Made by a program: the position numbers and the translations under genes. Under the pieces are notes generated by a model that searched no databases, was not told where the DNA came from, and was given only the letters and a program-made list of their open reading frames with translations. Of a stretch of 17,612 bases of DNA, positions 6,514-13,839 are shown piece by piece; the first letter of the stretch is position 1; the number at the start of each line of letters is the position of its first letter. Origin of the DNA: JANQRV01 sp964533785 (GTDB taxonomy: Bacteria; Bacteroidota; Bacteroidia; Chitinophagales; Saprospiraceae); assembly GCA_964533785.1 (NCBI GenBank), contig CAZHNG010000120.1, forward strand, positions 1 to 17,612, written 5' to 3'.

Positions 6514-7782
6514 ATGGAGTTGATTAAAACAAAAGTATGTATTATCGGAGCCGGTCCCGGAGGGCTGACAACGAGCTTATATCTCGCTAAGCTCGGTATT
6601 AGCTCTGTTGTAGTAGACAAAGATCAATTCCCAAGAAATAAAGCCTGTGGAGATAACATTTCGGGCAATACCATCCGTACTTTATATGAATTTGATCCGG
6701 CATTTGTAGAAAAGCTTAAAGGGAAAGCACAAATCGTGGATTTGCAAGGGGTTATCGTTTACGCGCCCAATGGCCACCAACTCGAAATTGATTATTTGTC
6801 TCTCGAAAAAGGAACGGATCTGCCTTCTTGTTATTCCATTAAGCGGATCGATCTTGACGATTACCTCATCAATGAAGCTAAAAAAAATGAACACATACAG
6901 GTAGTGGAACAATTTTATGTTCACCAAATTGACCGGTTAAAGCATTGCATCCGACTATACAACAAAGATCGTTCGGTTGGCATAGAAGCTCAATTGGTTA
7001 TTGCAGCTACCGGCTCTAACGGCAATATTCCGGAGAAATTAGGGGCGGGTAAGCGCAAGGATAAACATTATGCACTTGGTGTACGGGCTTATTACGAGAA
7101 TGTAAAATATCCGGCGGGAACGCATTATTCGGAATTGTTCGTTACAAAAAAGTTGATGCCTGGGGGGCTATACATTACTCCGCTAAAGGACGGTCTCGTC
7201 AACGTGAACGTTGGTATGCGCAGCGACGTCGTGAAAAAGCGCCAGGTTAACCTGGTAAAATTGATGGAAGAAACCTTGCACGAGCATCCGGTTTTAGGGG
7301 GTCGTTTCAGTCAAGCAAAAAGGGTTGGGAAAATTGAAGGCAGCGGTTTGAGTCTGGGCACTCAAAAACAACCGATTTCTGGCGACCGCTTTATGCTGGT
7401 AGGCGATGCAGCCGGGCTGATCGATCTGTTATCCGCCAATGGAATTCCTCAAGCTTTGGCAAGTGCTAAAATTGCGGCGGAAATGGCCAGTAAATGCATT
7501 GCCCAAAACGATTTCTCGGCGAAGGCTTTAAAAAACTACGATCAGCGGGTTTACAAAAGGGTTGAACACTATTTGAAATTGGGAAAGATGGTGGCCCCAT
7601 TGATGGGCTATCCGATGTTCAATTGGTTCACTATCAGTTTGATGAATTTTATTACCAAAAAGTTCAATAGAAATGATCAATTGCGCAATTTGATGTACGA
7701 CAATCAGGTGGGAAAGACTCTGCGCAAACCTTCGTTTTATTATAAAGCCCTTTTTGGGGTGAAAAATAAGGAAGCGCTTTAG
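6514..7782 (+). CDS. FAD-dependent oxidoreductase, geranylgeranyl reductase family
   Basis: A 422-residue flavoprotein of the geranylgeranyl reductase/halogenase-like superfamily. The dinucleotide-binding loop is GAGPGG at residues 12-17, followed by VVVDKDQFPRNKACGDNIS (32-50), where the R-x-x-K-x-CGD pattern is typical of geranylgeranyl-reductase-related enzymes. The second FAD motif is LVGDAAGLIDLLSANGI (295-311). C-terminal residues 350-422 are basic and hydrophobic, including KMVAPLMGYPMFNWF, and may associate with membranes, which suits reduction of a lipid or isoprenoid substrate; the exact substrate cannot be told from sequence. The ATG at 6514 is 8 bases after the stop of the channel pseudogene. 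No clear promoter was found, so any transcription may start within the pseudogene. It converges on the DUF763 gene. Confidence 0.85.
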   Translation: MELIKTKVCIIGAGPGGLTTSLYLAKLGISSVVVDKDQFPRNKACGDNISGNTIRTLYEFDPAFVEKLKGKAQIVDLQGVIVYAPNGHQLEIDYLSLEKGTDLPSCYSIKRIDLDDYLINEAKKNEHIQVVEQFYVHQIDRLKHCIRLYNKDRSVGIEAQLVIAATGSNGNIPEKLGAGKRKDKHYALGVRAYYENVKYPAGTHYSELFVTKKLMPGGLYITPLKDGLVNVNVGMRSDVVKKRQVNLVKLMEETLHEHPVLGGRFSQAKRVGKIEGSGLSLGTQKQPISGDRFMLVGDAAGLIDLLSANGIPQALASAKIAAEMASKCIAQNDFSAKALKNYDQRVYKRVEHYLKLGKMVAPLMGYPMFNWFTISLMNFITKKFNRNDQLRNLMYDNQVGKTLRKPSFYYKALFGVKNKEAL

Positions 7783-7812
7783 TAGTAGCGCCGAATTCAT
7801 TCGGCTCTACTA
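7783..7812. terminator. Hairpin between convergent genes
   Basis: Arms 7783-7796 (TAGTAGCGCCGAAT) and 7799-7812 pair over 13 of 14 positions with a 2-base centre, starting one base after the flavoprotein stop and ending three bases before the DUF763 stop. It fits a bidirectional terminator for two convergent genes, although neither side has a strong U-run. The near-perfect long palindrome containing GCCGAAT-ATTCGGC also looks like a dispersed palindromic (REP-like) repeat. Confidence 0.6.
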
Positions 7813-7815
7813 TTA

Positions 7816-9048
7816 TCAAAACAACTTCAACTGTCGCCCACTCGGCTTCCGTTTCCGCTTCTGAGCCACCTTCTTCGATTGCGCATCGAAAACAGTGCGA
7901 CCACCCCATTGATTTGACATTTCCCACTCCCGTTCAATGAGTTTATCGTAATTATCATTCGGGATGAAGTCCTTTTCAATCTTCAGCGCCAGGTTGTGCA
8001 ATCCTTTGATGGCATCTTTCTTTTCCGTATCCCCAATTTTGGCTTTTTCAACGGCCGTTCGCAGGGTGTGAATGGTTTTGTCATAGATCTTGGTCGGTAC
8101 CGGAAAAGGATGACCGTCCTTACCACCGTGGGCAAAGGAATACCGGGCCGGATCTTCGAAACGGGAGGGGGTACCGTAAATGACTTCGCTCACCAGAGAC
8201 AGCGATTGTAAAGTCCTGGGCCCTAACCCTTTCAGCAACAACAAATTTTCAAAATCATTGACTTCCGTTTCATGTGCCAATGCAATAATACTCCCCAGTC
8301 GTTTCATGTCCACATCCTTGGCTTTAACATCGTGGTGTTCCGGCATGCGTATCTTGCGAACTTCCGCTAATGCTTTCTCCGGATCTTGGCGACTAAATTC
8401 CACCAACTTTTGGCGGGTATCGCCTGCTTTATTGTCGGTCAGGTTGAGTATCAGCCCTTGTTGTTGTCCGTAAATCCAGGTATGCGGATCGTTGACGAAA
8501 GACTCGAAGGCTTTGGAATGCCAGTGATAACGACGTGCATAACCCGATTGATCATTCAACCCTTGCTGGATGACCGTCCAGTCGCCTTCGGAAGTGACCA
8601 CAAAGCAATGCAGGTAGATCTGGAAGCCATCCTGAATGGCGGTATTGTCTACCTTAGCACTTAAACGGCTGCAGCGCACCAAATGATGACCATCCAATCC
8701 CGTTTTATTGGCCACTTGTAGTAATTCACCTGGCGTATTACGCGAATGCCTGCCTCGACCTCCACATACATACACCCCCAGCTCATGCGCCATCGGATTG
8801 ATCGCTCGTTTCAATGCTCCTACTACGGAAGTGGTGATGCCCGAAGAATGCCAGTCCATCCCCAATACGGCACCAAAAGACTGAAACCACAAAGGATCAC
8901 TTAGCCGTAGCATTAACTCTTCCTTTCCAAATTCGAGAACAATTGCTTCTACGATCGGGCGACTCAGTTTGGCCATACGGTTTGCCAGCCACGGTGGTAC
9001 TCGTCCGTGATGAAGAGGAAGATCAGCTGTGCCGGAACGGTTGGACAT
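7816..9048 (-). CDS. DUF763 domain-containing protein
   Basis: This 410-residue protein matches the DUF763 family along most of its length. Recognised blocks are the start SGTADLPLHHGRVPPWL, LSDPLWFQSFGAVLGMDWHSSG, YVCGGRGRHSRNTP, ARRYHWHS, LLLLKGLGPRTLQSLSLV (about residues 267-284) and the SFAHGGKDGHPFPVPTKIYD block. The GLGPRTLQSL segment looks like a helix-hairpin-helix, a DNA-binding element of repair and recombination proteins; that reading is inference, as the family has no assigned function that I know of. The C-terminus is very basic (KKVAQKRKRKPSGRQLKLF), which also suits nucleic-acid binding. The family is best known from archaea and thermophiles. The ATG start is supported by a promoter box 33 bases upstream. 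Confidence 0.85.
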   Translation of the reverse strand: MSNRSGTADLPLHHGRVPPWLANRMAKLSRPIVEAIVLEFGKEELMLRLSDPLWFQSFGAVLGMDWHSSGITTSVVGALKRAINPMAHELGVYVCGGRGRHSRNTPGELLQVANKTGLDGHHLVRCSRLSAKVDNTAIQDGFQIYLHCFVVTSEGDWTVIQQGLNDQSGYARRYHWHSKAFESFVNDPHTWIYGQQQGLILNLTDNKAGDTRQKLVEFSRQDPEKALAEVRKIRMPEHHDVKAKDVDMKRLGSIIALAHETEVNDFENLLLLKGLGPRTLQSLSLVSEVIYGTPSRFEDPARYSFAHGGKDGHPFPVPTKIYDKTIHTLRTAVEKAKIGDTEKKDAIKGLHNLALKIEKDFIPNDNYDKLIEREWEMSNQWGGRTVFDAQSKKVAQKRKRKPSGRQLKLF

Positions 9049-9080
9049 GGGCGTGCGGGTTAAATTTTTAAAATTAAAAA

Positions 9081-9088
9081 CAAATATA
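9081..9088 (-). promoter_or_regulatory. Candidate -7 box for the DUF763 gene
   Basis: On the minus strand this reads TATATTTG, an exact TAnnTTTG match 32 bases before the start codon. The surrounding spacer is very AT-rich, so chance matches are more likely than elsewhere. Confidence 0.4.
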
Positions 9089-9198
9089 ATCTAAATTGTT
9101 TTAAGAGTGTAAATAAATTGAATTATTGTTTTGTGATTAAAAGCACACCTAAAAGGCCATTAAAAACTTCAAACAACTAGCGAAAAATCTTTAAAAGG

Positions 9199-9465
9199 AT
9201 GTTAATAGTCGAATTTTTCTCAACAAAAAGCCAATTAAAACGATATTTGGATAAGAATTTACACAAACCATCGGCTATGAAAATGAAATTTGAAACCAGA
9301 CTAGAAGCGATCGATTGGATTGCCAACTACGCCGAGGATGAAATGGAGTTTGAGGAGTTGCGCGAACAGTTGAACTATAACTATATTTACACAAAAGAAC
9401 TTTTCATTGATATCAAAGCTTCCGATTCTACCAAGGATTCAGATATGAAAATGGAGATCGTTTAA
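9199..9465 (+). CDS. Small hypothetical protein
   Basis: An 88-residue acidic protein without signal peptide or membrane segment. Its core, MKFETRLEAIDWIANYAEDEMEFEELREQLNYNYIYTKELFID, is compact and looks like a real folded domain; I recognise no family with known function. The true start may be the ATG at 9277 or 9283 (residues 27 and 29), since the first 26 residues are of lower complexity and a GATATTTG sequence close to the promoter consensus lies just before 9277. The gene is alone between divergent DUF763 and the sugar-oxidation gene downstream, with a 115-base gap to the latter. Confidence 0.6.
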   Translation: MLIVEFFSTKSQLKRYLDKNLHKPSAMKMKFETRLEAIDWIANYAEDEMEFEELREQLNYNYIYTKELFIDIKASDSTKDSDMKMEIV

Positions 9466-9580
9466 GCTTTCTCATTGTAAACATTAATACTTTTTACACT
9501 AAGCTGAAATCCCTTTACAAAATCTATTAGGTATATTTTGGAAAAAGCCGTTTCTTTAACGGTTAAAAATATTACCTGAC

Positions 9581-12500
9581 ATGACCTTTCCAAGATATCT
9601 TCTTTTATTTTTGGTGATCTTTAGTTTGCTAAATTGTGGCAGAGATCCCATAAATGTGCTTGTTTATTCAAGTGCGGACCAAGGCTACGAGGCTGAACAA
9701 TTTTACAATAGCCTGATCGATAAGCTTTCCGACTATAACCTTTCCAGGACTGATGATCCGGATGCCCTTTCCGAACAAAATCTCAAGGCTTACGATGCGG
9801 TAATTTTTACAGGTGTTAATGGTGACCAACTGAATGCCTACCAACGCGCGGATCTGGAGCGCTACGTACAGGCGGGGGGTAATTTTATCGGTATTAATGC
9901 ATTGTCAAACACCGACCGGCATTGGTTGTGGTACGGTAAATTGACTGGTGCTTTTCACAGCGATGAAATGAATTCCACTGAAAAACAATTGCAAATAACG
10001 GACCCGGGAAAGGATTGGGTCAGTGGTATGGTTGAGGACTTCAGTACTTCATCAGAATGGCCGGTTGCGAAATTAACCATGGTAAAAAAGCCCTTGTTGC
10101 AATTGCAGCCTGAAAACGGCGACAATATTCCCGTCAGTTGGCAGCACGCCTTTGATGACGGTCAATCCTGGCAGATCGTGCTGCCAACCGATAATCAATT
10201 GATTGAAACGTCAATGTTGGTTGACCATCTGAAAAAAGGACTGGCTAATCTGGTAAAAGATACCCGGCTGGATTATAATAAAGCGACAACAGACAGGGTA
10301 CCTGAAGAGAATCGTTTTACCAAAAGGGTACTGGCCTCTAATTTGTTTGAGCCCATGGAACTCGATGTACTACCCGATGGTAAAGTGCTAGTAGTAGAAA
10401 GAAGAGGAGGCATTTTCCAGTATGATCCTGAAGGAGAAAGCTTTGATACCGTTGCGATAATGCCGGTTCATACCGAATTCGAGGATGGATTGATGGGAAT
10501 TGCAGTCGACCCCGACTACGAAGATAACCACTGGATTTATCTTTATTATTCTCCAGTTGGTGATGAGCCCAAACAACATCTTTCCCGTTTTGAATTTCAA
10601 GATGGGAAAGTAGATTTCGAATCCGAGAAGGTGGTATTAGTCGTGGGTACCCAGCGTGATGAATGCTGTCATTCCGGAGGTAGCCTGGAGTTCGGGCCGG
10701 ACGGTTTATTGTACTTATCTACGGGGGATGATACCAATCCTTTTGACTCCGATGGTTTTAGCCCAATTGATGAAAGGCCTGGCCGTTCTCCGTGGGATGC
10801 GCAAAAATCATCGGCCAATACCAATGATCTACGTGGAAAAATATTGCGAATCAAACCGGAAGATGACGGTACCTATTCGATTCCTGAAGGCAACCTATTT
10901 CCGGAAGGAACAGCCGATACGCGCCCGGAAATACACGTAATGGGATGTCGCAATCCTTTCCGAATTTCCGTTGACAGCAGGACCAACTTTTTGTATTGGG
11001 GGGATGTGGGACCGGATTCTGGAAAAGATGATCCCGATCGCGGACCCCGCGGGATCGATGAGATCAATCAGGCCAGGCAAGCGGGATTTTGGGGCTGGCC
11101 ATATACCAGAGGGAACAATATTGTTTACCACGATTTTGATTTTGCCCAGCAAACTCCGGGAAAAGCTTTTGATCCCGAAAACCTGATTAATGATTCTCCC
11201 AATAATACGGGTTTGAAAAAATTACCTCCGGCACAAAAATCTATGGTTTGGTACGGCTACGGGGAGTCAGCCGAATTTCCCTGGGTAGCAAAAGGCGGAA
11301 AAAACCCGATGGCGGGGCCCGTCTACTACAGTGAAGATTACGAAGGAGAGCATAAATTTCCCGAATATTTTGACGGTAAGTTAATCGCCTATGAATGGAT
11401 GCGTCACTGGATTTACGTTATCACCATGGATGAATCCCATAATTTTGTAAAGGCAGAACCTTTCATGCCTAACACCCGTTTTTCCAGACCAATGGATATG
11501 GTCTTCGATAAGAATGGAAAGCTGTACGTGCTGGAGTATGGCCAAAAATGGTTTGCCCAAAACGAAGATGCCAGGCTTTCGGTGATTGAATACAACGGAG
11601 GCAACCGGGCCCCCATCGCACAAATTTCCACTGCGCAAAGATACGGCGCTACCCCTTTTAACGTAAAGATCTCTGCTAGTGAGTCCAGTGATTACGATGG
11701 CGATCCACTATCCTACGAATGGACAATCGACGGTCAGCCGGTAGGTGGCAATGCGGAAATATTAGAAGCGGCGCTGGAGGATGATGGTGCCTACGAGGTA
11801 GCAGTAAAAGTAACCGATCCTGCGGGAGCCTCCAGTACGGCTAATTTGACCGTTTATGCGGGTAATCAAGCTCCCGTGGTCAAATGGAATATTGAAGGTA
11901 ATCGATCTTTCTTCTGGCCCGGCAGGCAAATTGATTACAAAGTAGAAGTCAAGGACAAGGAAGATGGCAGTGAGATTAAGGAAGAACGGTTGAATATTGC
12001 TTTCGATTACCTGCCGATAGGGGAGGATCTTACGATGATCGCCCAAGGGCATGCCGCTCAGATGACCGGCGCGCAAATAGCAATGGGTAAAGCCTTGATC
12101 GGGGAGTCTGATTGTAAGGTATGTCATGCGATCGATAAGAAAATAGCAGGGCCGAGTTACCAGGAAATTGCCAAACGCTACGAGGGTAAAGAGGATGCTT
12201 TAGACTACTTGTCCGGTAAAATTATCAAAGGAGGCGGAGGTGTTTGGGGAGAAACAGTCATGGCAGCCCATCCTGATTTAACTAAAGAGGAAGCGGTAGC
12301 CATGGCAACCTACGTACTATCCGTTTCCGATATAGCCGGTGGGGAAAAAGAAAAAATGCCCAAATCCGGTAAATATAACCTGGACGGATCGGACGAAACC
12401 GGTCAATATATCCTTTGGAGTTCCTACACGGATGGAGGTTCAGAAACAATAGAACCTATTACGGCAGAGGATCAGGTGAAATTGCGTTACCACAAATTAC

Positions 12501-12901
12501 AAGCTGAACAAAGCGATAAAAGGAGTAAATCGGTTGAGATTGACGATTTTAAAGGAGCTAATTATCTGAGTGGTTTTCGTCACGGTGATTATTTTGTATT
12601 TAATAATATTGATCTTACTGATGTAGAAGGGGTTGTGGTAAAAATGCGCTGCGGGAATGCTGGTGGTGCGCTCGAATTACGACTCGGCGGGCTTGATAAA
12701 CCGGTTATTGCGGCGGCTCCTGTTGACTGTGGTGGTGCAGAAACTGCCGAATTCAGGTTAGCTTTCGAAGCCGTAAGTGGTTTCCAGGATCTGTATTTTA
12801 GAACAACCAATGAACAAGCAAAGGCGGAATGGATCGGAGCGGTCGATTGGGTAGAGTTCCTTTTTGCAGAAGCACAACAAGACGAGAAGGTAACCAGGTA
12901 G
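9581..12901 (+). CDS. Multidomain lipoprotein: ThuA-like / PQQ sugar dehydrogenase / PKD / cytochrome c / carbohydrate-binding
   Basis: A 1106-residue predicted lipoprotein (signal with lipobox LLNC, Cys19) that combines a sugar oxidase with its own electron acceptor. Domains in order: a ThuA-like domain (about 24-230); a sorbosone/glucose dehydrogenase six-bladed propeller (about 248-670) with HSGGSLEFGPDG (His364 as likely base) and GCRNPFR (Arg457-Asn458, expected PQQ contacts); a PKD domain (about 676-755, ending before GNQAP); a class I cytochrome c domain with CKVCH at 845-849 and a later Met in ETVMAAHP as likely axial ligand; and a C-terminal CBM6-like domain (about 968-1096). In the ThuA part, residues INALSNTDRHWLWYGKLTGAFHS show the fold, but the usual His-containing LHS is replaced by IN, so it may not be catalytic. 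The substrate sugar is unknown. It is followed 44 bases later by the DUF1080 gene, forming a likely operon. A TATATTTTG sequence at 9532-9540 is one base longer than the promoter consensus. Confidence 0.9.
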   Translation: MTFPRYLLLFLVIFSLLNCGRDPINVLVYSSADQGYEAEQFYNSLIDKLSDYNLSRTDDPDALSEQNLKAYDAVIFTGVNGDQLNAYQRADLERYVQAGGNFIGINALSNTDRHWLWYGKLTGAFHSDEMNSTEKQLQITDPGKDWVSGMVEDFSTSSEWPVAKLTMVKKPLLQLQPENGDNIPVSWQHAFDDGQSWQIVLPTDNQLIETSMLVDHLKKGLANLVKDTRLDYNKATTDRVPEENRFTKRVLASNLFEPMELDVLPDGKVLVVERRGGIFQYDPEGESFDTVAIMPVHTEFEDGLMGIAVDPDYEDNHWIYLYYSPVGDEPKQHLSRFEFQDGKVDFESEKVVLVVGTQRDECCHSGGSLEFGPDGLLYLSTGDDTNPFDSDGFSPIDERPGRSPWDAQKSSANTNDLRGKILRIKPEDDGTYSIPEGNLFPEGTADTRPEIHVMGCRNPFRISVDSRTNFLYWGDVGPDSGKDDPDRGPRGIDEINQARQAGFWGWPYTRGNNIVYHDFDFAQQTPGKAFDPENLINDSPNNTGLKKLPPAQKSMVWYGYGESAEFPWVAKGGKNPMAGPVYYSEDYEGEHKFPEYFDGKLIAYEWMRHWIYVITMDESHNFVKAEPFMPNTRFSRPMDMVFDKNGKLYVLEYGQKWFAQNEDARLSVIEYNGGNRAPIAQISTAQRYGATPFNVKISASESSDYDGDPLSYEWTIDGQPVGGNAEILEAALEDDGAYEVAVKVTDPAGASSTANLTVYAGNQAPVVKWNIEGNRSFFWPGRQIDYKVEVKDKEDGSEIKEERLNIAFDYLPIGEDLTMIAQGHAAQMTGAQIAMGKALIGESDCKVCHAIDKKIAGPSYQEIAKRYEGKEDALDYLSGKIIKGGGGVWGETVMAAHPDLTKEEAVAMATYVLSVSDIAGGEKEKMPKSGKYNLDGSDETGQYILWSSYTDGGSETIEPITAEDQVKLRYHKLQAEQSDKRSKSVEIDDFKGANYLSGFRHGDYFVFNNIDLTDVEGVVVKMRCGNAGGALELRLGGLDKPVIAAAPVDCGGAETAEFRLAFEAVSGFQDLYFRTTNEQAKAEWIGAVDWVEFLFAEAQQDEKVTR

Positions 12902-12945
12902 GTGGTGGAAAAATATTAATCATTTAATCAAAACATAACAATTCC

Positions 12946-13713
12946 ATGCAAAGATTATTTATCATCGTTTTATTTATGTCTGCAGTATTCGGGATGAGTT
13001 GCAATAAAAAGAACCAACAAGTGGTAAGCGCCGGGGGAGCATCAAAAATGGACAATACGCTGACAGCAGCGGAAAAGGCTGCCGGCTGGAAGTTGTTGTT
13101 CGACGGCAAATCCCTAAAAGGATGGCACAATTACCAAAAGAAGAGCATCGGCTCTAGTTGGCAGGTGGAGGACGGAGCGATTATGCTAGTCACAGAAGCA
13201 ACTGCTGATGGCGGCAGAAGAGCCGTTGATGGCGGGGATATTGTAACCGACGGTATTTACGAGAATTATGAGTTGAGCCTGGAATGGAAAATTGGGGACT
13301 GCGGTAATAGCGGCATTATGTTCAATGTCAATGAAGCAGAAGAGTATTCAACTCCCTGGAGAACAGGGCCCGAAATCCAAATCCTGGACAACAAGTGCCA
13401 TCCGGATAATAAGTTGGAAAATCACCGGGCGGGTTCTTTATACGATATGATCGCTCCCAGTGAGCCGGCGGTTAATCCGGCTATGGAGTGGAATCATATC
13501 AGGTTGATCGTTGACGACGGAAAAGTAGAGCACTGGCAAAATGGCGTCAAGATCGTTGAATATGAAATGTTTACGGATGCGTGGGATGAAATGATCGCCA
13601 ATAGTAAGTTCAAGAGTATGCCTGGTTTTGGGAAGTTTAGAAAAGGACGTATTGCGTTGCAGGATCATAGCGATCCGGTGTGGTTCAAAAATATCAAGAT
13701 CCGGGAGTTGTGA
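12946..13713 (+). CDS. DUF1080 (3-keto-disaccharide hydrolase family) lipoprotein
   Basis: A 255-residue lipoprotein (signal with lipobox GMSC, Cys19) with a single DUF1080 domain from about residue 48 to the end. The family's landmarks are present: GWKLLFDGKSLKGW at 47-60, WQVEDGAI, YENYELSLEWKIGDCGNSGIMF, GPEIQILDN, EWNHIRLIV, and the closing IALQDHSDPVWFKNIKIREL. The fold is a concanavalin-like beta sandwich, and members of the family hydrolyse 3-keto glycosides, which fits its position behind a sugar-oxidising enzyme. Action is expected at the outer or periplasmic face. The substrate cannot be read from the sequence. The start ATG has 44 bases of spacer to the previous gene. Confidence 0.9.
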   Translation: MQRLFIIVLFMSAVFGMSCNKKNQQVVSAGGASKMDNTLTAAEKAAGWKLLFDGKSLKGWHNYQKKSIGSSWQVEDGAIMLVTEATADGGRRAVDGGDIVTDGIYENYELSLEWKIGDCGNSGIMFNVNEAEEYSTPWRTGPEIQILDNKCHPDNKLENHRAGSLYDMIAPSEPAVNPAMEWNHIRLIVDDGKVEHWQNGVKIVEYEMFTDAWDEMIANSKFKSMPGFGKFRKGRIALQDHSDPVWFKNIKIREL

Positions 13714-13751
13714 TAAGTGGGTGGCATCGCGATTGAAAAAACGTTTTGTCC

Positions 13752-13796
13752 AAAAAAAAGGAGCGCAAGTTTAGTTTTCTTGCGCTCTTTCTCTTT
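13752..13796. terminator. Bidirectional rho-independent terminator
   Basis: GAGCGCAAG (13761-13769) and CTTGCGCTC (13779-13787) form a 9-bp stem with a 9-base loop. On the plus strand it is followed by TTTCTCTTT, ending the sugar operon. On the minus strand it is followed by an eight-T run (the A-run at 13752-13759), ending the MFS gene. It is the clearest terminator in the window. Confidence 0.88.
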
Positions 13797-13839
13797 ATCG
13801 GAATGTTTATAAACAGGGGGGGATTGTCAAGCTTCTTTT

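Noticed and set aside
6514..7782. Flavin-dependent halogenase
   Set aside because: The sequence has the CGD pattern and overall layout of the geranylgeranyl reductase group, and I did not see the halogenase WxWxIP motif.
8180..8664. Plus-strand frames within the DUF763 gene
   Set aside because: They are antisense to a well-supported gene and show no recognisable domain or signal.
10388..12127. Several frames on both strands within the sugar-oxidation gene
   Set aside because: They overlap a continuous multidomain protein whose domains are recognisable along its whole length; the alternatives have no features.
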